A stretch of 64,000 nt of DNA from an uncultured bacterium (GCA_903912525.1 CAIWHK010000025.1:62001-126000); one strand, 5' to 3'; counted from the first letter of the stretch, positions 15,374 to 24,137 are shown. Notes: generated from the letters alone by a model not told the origin. Program-made: numbers and translations.

Positions 15374-16030
15374 ATGCCCGGACGCTCCCGCATCCCGCAG
15401 CCCTGGACCGCCGCCGAGCGCCGCGTCCTGAAGCGCCTGAAGTCGCCGCAGGACATCCAGCTGTACCTGAACGCGCTGAAGTACGACGCCGACTACCGCG
15501 CGCGCTCGCCGCGCCGCGTCATGCGCGAGGGCAAGGCCGCCTGCTTCGACGGGGCGATGTTCGCGGCGGCCGCCCTGCGCGAACTGGGGTTCCGCCCGCA
15601 GCTGGTCGACCTGCGCGCCTGGAACGACGACGACCATGTGCTGGCGGTGTTCAGGGTCGATGGTCGCTGGGGCGCCGTCGCCAAGTCGAACACGACGGTG
15701 CTGCGCTACCGCGAGCCGGTGTACCGCTCGCTGCGCGAGCTGGTGATGTCGTACTTCGAGGTCTACTTCAACACCGTGGGCCAGAAGACGCTGCGCAGCT
15801 ACTCGCGTCCGCTGGACCTGGCGACGCTGGACCACCGGGGCTGGCTGGTCGACGAGGACGACCTCGGCTGGATCGGCGACAAGCTGGACGAGTTGCAGCA
15901 CCTGCCGGTGGTGACGCCCGCGCAGATCCGCAGCCTGGCCCCGGTCGACCCGGCGCTGATGAAGGCGGGTTTCCTGGGCGCCGTGCAGGCGGGGCTGTAC
16001 CAGGCGAAGAAGAGGCGGCCGCTGGCGTGA
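15374..16030 (+). CDS. Transglutaminase-fold protein
   Basis: 218 aa from the ATG at 15374, preceded by GAAAGGA. Seen: GKAACFDGAMFAAAALRELG, which matches the active-site helix of transglutaminase-like cysteine proteins (Cys about residue 57), followed by DDDHVLAVFR with a His about 40 residues later, and VAKSN as the third block. No signal peptide or membrane span, so it is probably cytoplasmic. Members of the fold hydrolyse or transfer amide bonds. It lies 55 nt after the acyltransferase pair on the same strand and may be the last gene of the asnB cluster, but its independent function is unknown. The C-terminal third (about 150-218) has no motif I recognise. Confidence 0.7.
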   Translation: MPGRSRIPQPWTAAERRVLKRLKSPQDIQLYLNALKYDADYRARSPRRVMREGKAACFDGAMFAAAALRELGFRPQLVDLRAWNDDDHVLAVFRVDGRWGAVAKSNTTVLRYREPVYRSLRELVMSYFEVYFNTVGQKTLRSYSRPLDLATLDHRGWLVDEDDLGWIGDKLDELQHLPVVTPAQIRSLAPVDPALMKAGFLGAVQAGLYQAKKRRPLA

Positions 16031-16261
16031 GGCGACACCGCTGCGCGGCCCGGGCGCTGCCATAAAGACATCTTTATTCCCACCTTGAGGACAAATTGTC
16101 GAAATTGATATTGGACGGCTTTGCTCATTAATTTTATCTCGTTACTATGTAATAGATTAGAACTGGACAAAGGAATTCAGTATTACGGAAAAGTATAGTA
16201 TGGCAATTGCACATCCCTGTATGGCGCCGACCTCCAGCGCCCACTACAGGGAGGCCCAGCC
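16031..16261 (+). promoter_or_regulatory. AT-rich intergenic region upstream of the T9SS-type protein
   Basis: 231 nt. The part from about 16061 to 16205 is conspicuously AT-rich beside very G+C-rich genes. It contains TATAGT (16194-16199), a good -10 element 63 nt before the next start codon, but no matching -35 at 16-18 nt. A run TTAATTTTATCT lies near 16128-16139. Probably a promoter region for the gene at 16262. It holds no gene. Confidence 0.45.
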
Positions 16262-16942
16262 ATGTTCACGATCGCCTCAACCAAACCCCGGTCCACGACC
16301 ATCCACGCCCTGCGCACCACGTTCCTGGCCACCATCCTGTCGGCCGCCGTGGCGACCCTGGCGATGGCCCAGACGACCGTCAACAAGCCCGTCCATTGGC
16401 GGGCCAGCCCGCTCGTGAACGCACAGGGCGTCCCGCTGCCCCCGTCGACCAGTTACGAGGTCTGGCTCGAAGAGGACGGCCTGGCGGACTATCTGAAGAA
16501 GACCGTCGCCGACACGGCGTGCGTCCTGGCCCTGGTCCCCGGCGTGAGTTACCGCGTGCGCGTGCGCGGCGTCAGCAGTGGCGGCGTCCGCTCGGCCTTC
16601 AGCGTGTTTTCCGACCCCTACCGCCCCGTCCGGCCGTCGCCGGTTACCGTGCAGCGGGGGGACACCGACAACCTGGCGGCGCCGAACCCCTTCACCGACC
16701 GGACCGTGATCTCGTTCCGGGTGCCCGAGACGCTGGCGGCCTCGGCGCCGTTGTCGCTGGAGATCTACGACGTTCGCGGCCATCGCCTGCAGGCGTTCGA
16801 ACTGTCGCGCGAACCCGGCCTGCGCGGCGTCACCTGGGACGGCCGCGACGCGACGGGCGTCCGCATGCCGGCCGGCGTCTACCTGGCGCGGTTCCGTTGC
16901 GGCAGCGCCTCGACGAACGTGAAACTGACCATCATCCCCTAG
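16262..16942 (+). CDS. Secreted protein with FlgD-like C-terminal sorting domain (type IX secretion type)
   Basis: 226 aa; AGGGAGG sits 7 nt before the start. Seen: a long signal peptide (cleavage near AMAQ-TTV, residue about 36), a fibronectin-like segment (about 45-120), then from about residue 137 the pattern typical of T9SS type A C-terminal domains: AAPNPFTDRTVISFRVPE, LEIYDVRGHRL, GVTWDGRDATGVRMPAGVYL and a terminal beta strand (NVKLTIIP). In Bacteroidota and related FCB phyla this domain directs export across the outer membrane by PorU-type machinery. In other phyla the same FlgD-Ig fold occurs without proven T9SS. Such a short cargo is unusual: apart from the small N-terminal domain it is mostly sorting signal. 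Function of the cargo unknown. Confidence 0.82.
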   Translation: MFTIASTKPRSTTIHALRTTFLATILSAAVATLAMAQTTVNKPVHWRASPLVNAQGVPLPPSTSYEVWLEEDGLADYLKKTVADTACVLALVPGVSYRVRVRGVSSGGVRSAFSVFSDPYRPVRPSPVTVQRGDTDNLAAPNPFTDRTVISFRVPETLAASAPLSLEIYDVRGHRLQAFELSREPGLRGVTWDGRDATGVRMPAGVYLARFRCGSASTNVKLTIIP

Positions 16943-16971
16943 CCGGCGCCACCCCCCCCCATACGCCGGCC

Positions 16972-17002
16972 GCGCCGGCCCGGGAACCCCCCGGGCCGGC
17001 GC
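16972..17002 (+). terminator. Strong hairpin after the T9SS-type gene
   Basis: A perfect 12-bp stem, GCGCCGGCCCGG (16972-16983) with CCGGGCCGGCGC (16991-17002), and a 7-nt loop, 30 nt after the stop. No T-run follows, so termination would be of the U-less type, or the hairpin stabilises the 3' end. Confidence 0.5.
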
Positions 17003-17112
17003 ATCCCCTTGACAGCACCGGCGGCGGGCGCGAAATAACGGGCAGACGCCGGCGAGGTCACCGCCGGCGACGCCCCTTGCGCGCCCGGCGCCGACCCCGA
17101 AAGGGAGCCTGC

Positions 17113-18663
17113 ATGTCCGCCCACAAGGACGCCCCTGCCTCGAAATCGACGGCCCGCGCCGCGCACTCGCCGCTCTACATCCAGGTCCTGTCGTTCTGCT
17201 CAGGCATGTCGATCATGGCCGTGGAGCTGTGCGCGTCGCGCCTGGTGGCGCCCGTGTTCGGCACCTCGACCTACGTGTGGACCAACATCATCGGCGTGAT
17301 CATGATCGCGCTCTCGGTCGGGTACATGGTCGGCGGGCGGTTGGCGGACCGGCACGGCGACCTGCGGCTGCTGCTCAAGCTGCTGCTGGGGGCCTGCGCC
17401 TGGCTGCTGCTGCTGCCGTTCGCGGGGCCGCCGCTGCTGCGCGGCCTGTCGGGCTCGCTGACGGGACTGAACTCGTCGTTCTCGTACATCTTCACCGGCT
17501 CGCTGCTGGGCATCGCGGTGCTGTTCGCGGCGCCGGTCGTCGTCATGGGCATGACCAGCCCGTTCCTGGTGCGCGCGCTGTCGCGGCAGGGAGCGGTCGG
17601 CGCCTCGGCCGGGCGCATCTTCGGCATCTCGACGATCGGCAGCGTGCTGGGCACGTTCCTGCCGGTGCTGGTCTTCATCCCGAAGCTGGGCACGGGCAAG
17701 ACCATCCTCGTCTTCGCGGGCGTGCTGCTGGTCGTGGTGGCGCTGGGCTTTCGGCGGACGAGCGGCGCCCTGATGGGCGTCGCCGTGGCCGGTTCGCTGT
17801 TCGCGCCGCTGCCCGAGGCGCGCGCCACGCCGGGGCGCATCTATGCCAGCGACTCGGAGTACCAGTACATCGAGGTCTACGACCGCGGCGGCATGCGCTT
17901 CCTGACATACAACGACGCCCTGGGCTTCCAGACGGCGATCAGCCTGAACAGCCCGTTCACCGGGCTCTACTACGACTACTACGCGCTGCTGCCCAAGCTG
18001 CTGGACCACCCGGCGCAGCGGGCGTTGATCATCGGGCTGGGCGGCGGGGTCATCGCCAACCAGTACAACTTCTTCCACCCGGGGCTGCAGGTGGACGGCG
18101 TGGAGATCGACCCCGAGGTGATCCAGGTGGCGCGCGACTACTTCATGCTGAACAGCGCGACGCGGACCTTCGCGCAGGACGGCCGCATCTTCACCGGCCG
18201 CGCCGGCGACAAGTACGACATCGTCATCGTCGACGCCTACACGCAGCAGATCTACGTGCCGTTCCACCTGGCGACGCAGGAGTTCTTCGGCCAGGTGAAA
18301 GGCCGGTTGAACGCGGGCGGCCTGGTGGCGATGAACGTGTCGGCCGCGCGCGAGGATGCCCCGCTGATCGAGGGCATCTGCGCCACGCTGCGCACGACCT
18401 TCCCCCACGTCTACCGGATGCGGATCCCCGGCTCGAACGACAACATCGTGCTGGCTTCGGAGCGGGCGATCGACTTCGCGCTCCCGGCCGCCACGTACGG
18501 CGAGGTCATGGGCCCGCTCGCAGCCCAGTTCAACCAGGGCTTCCGCGAGGTCACGGTATCGGCAGCGCGTCCGCTGACGGACGACTGGGCCCCCGTGGAA
18601 CAGATGGTCGACTGGGAGCTGCTGGCCCGGCGGGCACGGCCGGCAGGCGTCCACGGGTCCTGA
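17113..18663 (+). CDS. Membrane-anchored spermidine-synthase-like protein
   Basis: 516 aa from the ATG at 17113, with AAGGGAG just upstream. Seen: about seven hydrophobic segments over residues 20-235 (SMSIMAVELCASRLVAP-like start, typical of the fused MFS-like/SpeE proteins), then a Rossmann SAM-type domain (about 245-500) with GLGGG (308-312), the acidic VEIDPEV that would hold the ribose, and IVIVDAYTQQ in place of the DxxDP block of true SpeE. The family is annotated as fused MFS/spermidine synthase and its members are usually not proven polyamine synthases. The aminopropyl-transfer aspartates are not clearly conserved. It would sit in the inner membrane with the synthase domain in the cytoplasm. 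A biosynthetic arginine decarboxylase gene lies at the far end of this window, but 43 kb away. Confidence 0.82.
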   Translation: MSAHKDAPASKSTARAAHSPLYIQVLSFCSGMSIMAVELCASRLVAPVFGTSTYVWTNIIGVIMIALSVGYMVGGRLADRHGDLRLLLKLLLGACAWLLLLPFAGPPLLRGLSGSLTGLNSSFSYIFTGSLLGIAVLFAAPVVVMGMTSPFLVRALSRQGAVGASAGRIFGISTIGSVLGTFLPVLVFIPKLGTGKTILVFAGVLLVVVALGFRRTSGALMGVAVAGSLFAPLPEARATPGRIYASDSEYQYIEVYDRGGMRFLTYNDALGFQTAISLNSPFTGLYYDYYALLPKLLDHPAQRALIIGLGGGVIANQYNFFHPGLQVDGVEIDPEVIQVARDYFMLNSATRTFAQDGRIFTGRAGDKYDIVIVDAYTQQIYVPFHLATQEFFGQVKGRLNAGGLVAMNVSAAREDAPLIEGICATLRTTFPHVYRMRIPGSNDNIVLASERAIDFALPAATYGEVMGPLAAQFNQGFREVTVSAARPLTDDWAPVEQMVDWELLARRARPAGVHGS

Positions 18664-18765
18664 TCCCCCGGAAACGGCCCCGGCGCTGAAAACGTGCGGA
18701 AACGGGCGCCTGCCCTTAGCATGGCCGGGTTGCCACCGGCGTCACCAAGATGAGGACGGACACAC

Positions 18766-19833
18766 ATGATCTGGATCTGGTCGGGATTCATCGCGTTCGT
18801 GCTGCTGTTGCTGGCGCTCGACCTGGGCGTCTTCCACCGCAAGTCCCACGTGATCGGCGTGCGCGAGGCCCTGGCCTGGTCCGCCGTGTGGATCACCATG
18901 GGGCTGTCCTTCGCGATCTTCGTCCACTTCGCCTACGACGCGCACTGGTTCGGCCTGGGGCTGGGCATCGACGTGGTCGACGGCCTGGCAAACGACGGCG
19001 CCAGCGCCGTGGGCAAGTACCTGACGGGCTACGTCGTCGAGAAGTCGCTCAGCGTCGACAACATCTTCGTCATCGTGATGATCTTCAACTTCTTTGCGGT
19101 GCCGCCCATCTACCAGCACCGCGTGCTGTTCTGGGGCATCATCGGCGCGCTGGTCATGCGCGGCGCGATGATCGCCGTCGGCGCGAAGCTCATCCACGAA
19201 TTCCACTGGGTGCTGTACATCTTCGCCGCGTTCCTGATCGGCACGGCGCTCAAGATGCTCTTCATGAAGGAGACCCACTCGGACCCGGGGCAGAACGGCA
19301 TGGTGCGCCTGGTGCGACGCATGTTCCCGATCACCGAGAAGTTCCACGGCGAGCACTTCATGGTGCGCGCCGGCACGGCGGCCGCCTGCGAGGCCGAGTT
19401 CCCGGGCGCCGCGCCCACCTGCGACTCGGTCGTCGAGAAGGCCCGGCCCGGCACCCGCCTGCTGACGCCGCTGGCCCTGGCCCTGGTCATGGTCGAGACC
19501 ACCGACCTCATCTTTGCCGTCGACTCGATCCCGGCCATCTTCGCCATCACCGGCGACCCGTTCCTGGTCTTCACGAGCAACGTGTTCGCGATCCTGGGCC
19601 TGCGCTCGCTGTACTTCGCGCTGGCCGGCGCGGTGACGAAGTTCCGCTACCTGAAGGTCTCGCTGGCGCTGGTGCTGCTGGTCGTCGGCGTGAAGATGCT
19701 CATCGCAGGCTGGCTGAAGAAGGTGCTGGGCGAGCACTTCAACGTGATGCTGCTGCTGGTGGTGCTGGCGATCCTGACCGTGGGCGTCCTGGCGTCGCTG
19801 CTGGCCGACCGCCGGGACTCGAAGAAGTCCTGA
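18766..19833 (+). CDS. TerC/Alx family integral membrane protein 1
   Basis: 355 aa, starting at 18766 with AGGACGG upstream. Seen: eight or nine membrane segments and the family motifs LDLGVFHRK near the N terminus, VVEKSLSVDNIFV and ETTDLIFAVDSIPAIFAIT, with conserved acidic residues in membrane spans. TerC/Alx proteins are implicated in manganese export and co-translational metallation of exported enzymes, and historically in tellurite resistance. A soluble insertion (about 195-230) carries two Cys residues (AACEAEF, PTCDSVVE) that are absent from the second TerC copy at 43600. No metal-responsive yybP-ykoY element was recognised in the 102-nt gap upstream. It ends in a shared terminator with the convergent permease gene. 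Confidence 0.9.
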   Translation: MIWIWSGFIAFVLLLLALDLGVFHRKSHVIGVREALAWSAVWITMGLSFAIFVHFAYDAHWFGLGLGIDVVDGLANDGASAVGKYLTGYVVEKSLSVDNIFVIVMIFNFFAVPPIYQHRVLFWGIIGALVMRGAMIAVGAKLIHEFHWVLYIFAAFLIGTALKMLFMKETHSDPGQNGMVRLVRRMFPITEKFHGEHFMVRAGTAAACEAEFPGAAPTCDSVVEKARPGTRLLTPLALALVMVETTDLIFAVDSIPAIFAITGDPFLVFTSNVFAILGLRSLYFALAGAVTKFRYLKVSLALVLLVVGVKMLIAGWLKKVLGEHFNVMLLLVVLAILTVGVLASLLADRRDSKKS

Positions 19834-19844
19834 ACTTCGGGGAC

Positions 19845-19868
19845 GCGCGCCGGGATCACCCGGCGCGC
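19845..19868. terminator. Bidirectional terminator between convergent genes
   Basis: A perfect 10-bp inverted repeat, GCGCGCCGGG (19845-19854) and CCCGGCGCGC (19859-19868), with an ATCA loop. The loop contains the stop codon of the minus-strand permease gene (19856-19858), so one arm lies inside that gene. It serves TerC on the plus strand and the ABC operon on the minus strand. No long T-run. Confidence 0.6.
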
Positions 19869-21025
19869 AACGCCTCGCTGACGGGCCGCCGCGCGGCGGC
19901 CCGCGCCGGGAACCAGCCGCCGACCAGGCCCAGCAGCACCGAGGCCAGCATCCCGGTGGCCAGGATGCCGGGCGTCAGCCGGAACTCGAAGGCCACCTCG
20001 CTGAACGAGGACCAGTTGGTGGTGCCGGTCGACATGCCGTGCACCGGCAGCGCCAGCAGGCAACCGAGCACCCCCCCGATCAGGCACAGAAGCACCGACT
20101 CGACCATGAAGCTGGCGAGGATGGCCCGCGGCGGGAAGCCGAGCGCCAGCAGCGTGGCGATCTCTCGGCTGCGCGAACCCACGGCCGCGTACATCGTGTT
20201 GAGGGCCCCGAAGATGGCGCCCGCAGCCATCACGACGACCAGGAACAGGCCCAGCGCCCGGATGACCGCGGCCAGCTGCTGCGACTGCGCGCGGTAGTAC
20301 TCCTGCTCGATGCGCGCGGTGGCGTGCAGGCGCGGGTCGGCCTCCAGCCGGGCCTCCAGGGCCGGCAGGGCGCCGGGATCCTTCAGGCGCAGCGTCAGGG
20401 ACGACCACACGCTGCGGTCGAACGCCGGCAGGAACGCCTCGGCATCGCCCCAGATTTCCGAATCGAACCCGCTGCCGCCGGCGTCGAAGGTGCCCACCAC
20501 GGTCCAGTCGCGGCCGCCCATGCGCAGCTTCTCGCCCAGCCCGCAGCCCTCGAAGCGCCGGCCCAGGTTGCGGCCCACCACGACTTCGTCCATGCCGGCG
20601 CGGAAGAGGCGTCCCTCGCGCAGGCCGATGTCCGGGCGCAGTTCGAGCACGCGCGCGTCCACCCCGCGCACCGACACGTTCGACGACGCGGTCGGGTTGC
20701 CGCGCCGGACCAGGTTCACCAGCACGACCATCTCCGACAGGGCCAGGGGCTCGCCGTCGGCGCCGCGGGCCACGGCGGGGTCCGAGGCGATGACGCGGGC
20801 CGCCTCGCGCGTCAACCCGGACATCATCTCGCTGTCGGACCCGCTGCGCAGCACGATGGCGTTGTCGGGTCGCCCCGTGGCGACCAGCGTGGCGCTGAAC
20901 CCGTGCGCCAGCGCCAGCGTCAGCACGAGCACCGCCACCACCAGCGCAATGCCGCCGGCCGTCATCAGCGTCATGGTGCGCCGGACGACGAGGTTGCGCA
21001 GGTTGTACTGGATCGGCAGCCTCAA
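19856..21025 (-). CDS. ABC transporter permease, MacB/FtsX family (second permease)
   Basis: 389 aa. The start is a TTG at 21025 preceded by AGGAGTAGG, 17 nt after the first permease gene. Seen: one N-terminal membrane span (about 18-42, a TAGGIALVVAVLVLTLALA stretch), a large periplasmic domain (about 45-260), then three C-terminal spans (about 265-385) with LLALGFPPRAILASFMVES, the cytoplasmic coupling motif of FtsX permeases. The pair of permeases together with the ATPase and membrane-fusion protein upstream forms a MacAB-like tripartite exporter or a lipoprotein-release-type machine. The substrate is not apparent. It is the last gene of the operon. Confidence 0.88.
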   Translation of the reverse strand: MRLPIQYNLRNLVVRRTMTLMTAGGIALVVAVLVLTLALAHGFSATLVATGRPDNAIVLRSGSDSEMMSGLTREAARVIASDPAVARGADGEPLALSEMVVLVNLVRRGNPTASSNVSVRGVDARVLELRPDIGLREGRLFRAGMDEVVVGRNLGRRFEGCGLGEKLRMGGRDWTVVGTFDAGGSGFDSEIWGDAEAFLPAFDRSVWSSLTLRLKDPGALPALEARLEADPRLHATARIEQEYYRAQSQQLAAVIRALGLFLVVVMAAGAIFGALNTMYAAVGSRSREIATLLALGFPPRAILASFMVESVLLCLIGGVLGCLLALPVHGMSTGTTNWSSFSEVAFEFRLTPGILATGMLASVLLGLVGGWFPARAAARRPVSEALRAG

Positions 21026-21042
21026 GACCTACTCCTCATGAC

Positions 21043-22188
21043 CTAGCCCGAATGGCGCAGCGCGTCGACGATCCGGAGCCGGGCGGCGTTCCAGGCCGGG
21101 GCCAGCCCGCTGACCAGGCCCAGGAACAGCGCGATGCCCATCGCCTGGGCCAGTGTGCCGTCGGTGACCCGGAACTGCTGGAAGAACCCGCCGCCGGTGA
21201 AGTTCGAGAACGTGAAGACAAGCCGGGCCAGGCCCGCCCCCAGCAGGCCGCCGACCAGCGTGATCAGCAGCGACTCGGCCAGCACCAGGCCGACCACGGT
21301 GCGGTCGTTGAAGCCGAGGGCCTTCAGGACGGCGATCTCGCGCGTGCGCTCGCGCGCGGCCATCATCATCGTGTTCATCGAGACCAGCCCGATGGCGATG
21401 ACGATCGCCGAGCCCAGCGCGTAGATGACGGCCTGGATGTTGCCGAGCATCGAGATGAACCCCAACTGGAAGGCCTTCTCGGTCTCGGTCTTGGTCTCGG
21501 CGGCGCTGTTGGCGAACGTGGCGTCGACGATGCGCGCGATGTCGCCGGCCCGCGAGGGGTCCTTCAGCTTCAGCACGAAGGTGCCCACCTGCCCGAAGTC
21601 GTCCATGCGCTGGTTCAGGTACTCGCCGTTGAACAGCAGCCAGTTGGTGTCCAGGTCGGGCGTGGCGGGCAGGGCGATGCCGCAGACGGTGAAGTCCCAG
21701 ATGCCCTGGAAGATGGTGCCGCGCAACGTGATGCGGTCGCCCTTCTTGAACCCGTACTTCTGCGCCAGCTTCTCGCCGATGATGCAGGCGGTGCGCTCGC
21801 GCCGGAAGGTGTCCTTCTCCTCGGGCGTCAGGCGGTATTCCGGGTACATCGCCAGGTAGCGCACGGGGTCGACCGCGAACTGGGCGAAGAAGTTGCGCTC
21901 GTCGATGTAGACGCCGCCGAACCAGGTCATGTAGGCCGCGTCCTCGACGCCGGGGATCTGCGCCAGGCGGTCGCGGTACGAGGCCGGCATCATGAAGGTC
22001 AGGGAGGTCGAACGCCGCGTGATCAGCCGCGCCGTCGACGCCGATTCCAGCGACGACGCCAGCGACGTGATCACCGTGCGCAACGTGCAGAACAGGAACA
22101 GCGAGATCACCAGCGAGAGGATCGTCAGCACCGTCCGCCGCTTGTTGCGCAGCGTGCTGCGCAGGATGAACGGCACAAAGCGCGTCAC
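21043..22188 (-). CDS. ABC transporter permease, MacB/FtsX family (first permease)
   Basis: 381 aa, start overlapping the ATPase stop by 4 nt (ATGA). Seen: an N-terminal span (about 15-40, LTILSLVISLFLFCTL), a periplasmic MacB-like core domain (about 60-240), and three C-terminal spans (about 260-375) with EIAVLKALGFNDRTVVGLVLAES, the coupling helix for the ATPase. Sequence divergence from the next permease suggests a heterodimeric channel. Mechanotransmission permeases of this type do not form a true transport path; they drive periplasmic partners by conformational change. Its partner here is the HlyD-type protein encoded first in the operon. Confidence 0.88.
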   Translation of the reverse strand: MTRFVPFILRSTLRNKRRTVLTILSLVISLFLFCTLRTVITSLASSLESASTARLITRRSTSLTFMMPASYRDRLAQIPGVEDAAYMTWFGGVYIDERNFFAQFAVDPVRYLAMYPEYRLTPEEKDTFRRERTACIIGEKLAQKYGFKKGDRITLRGTIFQGIWDFTVCGIALPATPDLDTNWLLFNGEYLNQRMDDFGQVGTFVLKLKDPSRAGDIARIVDATFANSAAETKTETEKAFQLGFISMLGNIQAVIYALGSAIVIAIGLVSMNTMMMAARERTREIAVLKALGFNDRTVVGLVLAESLLITLVGGLLGAGLARLVFTFSNFTGGGFFQQFRVTDGTLAQAMGIALFLGLVSGLAPAWNAARLRIVDALRHSG

Positions 22189-22898
22189 GGCCGGTCCCGC
22201 TGCACGGACTCCACCAGGACGCCCTTGTCCAGGTGCAGCACGCGGTGGGCGCGCTCGGCGGCCCGCGGGTCGTGCGTGACCATGACGACGGACTTGCCGA
22301 ACTCGCGGTTCAGGCGCCCGAGCAGGTCCAGGATCTCGGTGGCCGAGGCGGCGTCCAGGTCGCCGGTGGGCTCGTCGGCCACCAGCAGCGACGGGTCGCT
22401 GACGATGGCGCGCGCGATGGCCACGCGCTGCTCCTGCCCGCCCGACAGCTGGCGCGGGTAGTGCTCGCTGCGCCCGTGCAGCCCGACGATGCCCAGCACG
22501 TCCAGCACGTGCTGCTTGCGCTGCCGGCGGTCCAGCCCGGTCAGCAGCAGCGGCAGTTCCACGTTCTGGAACGCCGTCAGCACCGGGATGAGGTTGTACG
22601 ACTGGAAGATGAACCCGACGTGGCGCGCCCGGAACGCGGCCAGCGCCGCCTGGTCCAACGAGCCGAGGTCGACGCCCGCCACGACGACCCTGCCGGCCGT
22701 CGGGCTGTCGATGCCGCTGACCAGGTTCAGGATGGTCGACTTGCCGGAACCCGAGGGGCCCATGAGCGCCAGGAACTCGCCCTCGGCGACGTCGAGGTCG
22801 AGCTGCGCCAGCACCGGCACCTCGATGGTGTCGCGTTTGTACGTCTTGCTGACGCCGCGCAGGGCGATGATGGGGCGGCCGCCGGTGGGACTGTCCAC
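22185..22898 (-). CDS. ABC transporter ATP-binding protein, MacB/LolD type
   Basis: 237 aa from a GTG at 22898, 9 nt after the membrane-fusion gene. Seen: Walker A GPSGSGKST (about 43-51), Q-loop FQSYNLIPVLTAFQNVE, signature LSGGQEQR, Walker B LLVADEPTGDLD and the H-loop VMVTHDPRA. The spacing and sequence are typical of MacB/LolD ATPases that pair with FtsX permeases. It powers the two permeases encoded directly downstream. Cytoplasmic, peripheral on the inner membrane. Confidence 0.93.
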   Translation of the reverse strand: MDSPTGGRPIIALRGVSKTYKRDTIEVPVLAQLDLDVAEGEFLALMGPSGSGKSTILNLVSGIDSPTAGRVVVAGVDLGSLDQAALAAFRARHVGFIFQSYNLIPVLTAFQNVELPLLLTGLDRRQRKQHVLDVLGIVGLHGRSEHYPRQLSGGQEQRVAIARAIVSDPSLLVADEPTGDLDAASATEILDLLGRLNREFGKSVVMVTHDPRAAERAHRVLHLDKGVLVESVQRDRP

Positions 22899-22907
22899 GC
22901 GGCGCCC

Positions 22908-24137
22908 CTAGAGCGCGATGCGCACGCGCTGCCCCTGGCGCAGCCGCGCGGCACCGTCAACGACGACCTGGTCGCCGTCATCGAGTCCCGACTTGATCTC
23001 CACGGCGTCGCCGTCGCGCGCGCCGGTCACGACGTCCACCGCCGCGGCCTTGCCTTCGCGCACGCGCCACACGCGCGACTTCCCGCCCTGCTCGCGCACC
23101 GCCGCGGCCGGCACGCGCAGCACCTTCGGCACCACCGTGACCTGCGTGGCCACGCGCGTCTCGAGGAACGACACCTTGGCGCCCAGGTCGGGGCGAACCC
23201 GCGCATCCGCCGCCACGAAGCGCACGCGCACGGGGATGGTGGCCTTGTCGCGGTCGGCCGAGGGGAAGATGGCGCGCACCTCGCCCGGGAAATGGACGTC
23301 CGGGTGGGCGTCGAGCACGACGTCGGCCGGCATGCCCAGCGACAGCCGGGCGATGTAGCTCTCGTTGACGTCGACGCCGACTTCGAGCGTGTTCAGGTCG
23401 GCGATGGTCACCACCGCGCCGGCGCGCGCGGTGTTGCTGGTCATGATGGGGCCGACGATCTCGCCCACCTCGGCGTCCTTGCGCAGGACGGCGCCGCTGA
23501 ACGGCGCGGTGATGCGGGTCTTGTCCAGTTCGAGGCGGGCGGTATTCAGGGCGGCGCGGGCCACGGCGACCTGGGCCCGCGAGGCCTTCGCCTCGGCCGT
23601 GGCGGACAGGGCGCTGGTGTCGGCGCTCTCGCCCTCCTCGGTGCCGATGATGCCGGCAGCGGCCAACTCGGACCGGCGCGCGGCGCGGCGGCCGGCATCG
23701 GCTTCGAGCACCGCCGCCTGGGACTGCCGGGCCTCGGCCAGTTGCACGTCGGCCTCGGCGCGGGCGACCGCGGCGACCTGGTCCTCGTCCAGCAGGCGGG
23801 CCACGACCTGGCCGGCGGCGACGGTGTCGCCTTCCTCGACCATGACCTCGGCCAGGCGACCGGTCGTGCGCGCGGCCACCGACGCCTGGTGGCGCGCCTC
23901 GACGTAGCCGTTGGCCGTCAGTACGACCTTGCCCTGCTCGGCCGGCCCGGAACCGCCGAAGCGCGCCGACGCAACTACGACCCTGGCCGGGCGCGTGAGC
24001 ATGGACAGGGCGATGACGACGACAACGGCCGCCAGCGCGAACCACGGCCAGCGCCGGGGCCGGCGGCGGCCCGCGCGTTCGTCGTCGGTGATGCGCAGCG
24101 ACGAGAGGTCGCCGGCGGCGGTGCGGGATTCGTTCAC
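22908..24137 (-). CDS. Efflux membrane-fusion protein, HlyD/MacA family
   Basis: 409 aa. Seen: a cytoplasmic N terminus, one membrane anchor (about 28-50, PWFALAAVVVVIALSML), a lipoyl half-motif (EARHQASVAARTTGRLAEV and EGDTVAAGQVVARL), a long helical hairpin (about 120-215, coiled coil rich in Ala and Glu), the second lipoyl half (ITAPFSGAVLRKDAEVGEIV) and beta-barrel domains to the C terminus. This is the periplasmic adaptor of a MacAB-type tripartite pump. An outer-membrane TolC partner is not in the window. It is first in the four-gene operon adaptor, ATPase, permease, permease. Confidence 0.92.
   Translation of the reverse strand: MNESRTAAGDLSSLRITDDERAGRRRPRRWPWFALAAVVVVIALSMLTRPARVVVASARFGGSGPAEQGKVVLTANGYVEARHQASVAARTTGRLAEVMVEEGDTVAAGQVVARLLDEDQVAAVARAEADVQLAEARQSQAAVLEADAGRRAARRSELAAAGIIGTEEGESADTSALSATAEAKASRAQVAVARAALNTARLELDKTRITAPFSGAVLRKDAEVGEIVGPIMTSNTARAGAVVTIADLNTLEVGVDVNESYIARLSLGMPADVVLDAHPDVHFPGEVRAIFPSADRDKATIPVRVRFVAADARVRPDLGAKVSFLETRVATQVTVVPKVLRVPAAAVREQGGKSRVWRVREGKAAAVDVVTGARDGDAVEIKSGLDDGDQVVVDGAARLRQGQRVRIAL

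Noticed and set aside
16074-16085. AAAGACATCTTT near 16065 as a terminator for the transglutaminase-fold gene
   Set aside because: Only a 5-bp stem with a 2-base loop, too small to fold stably.
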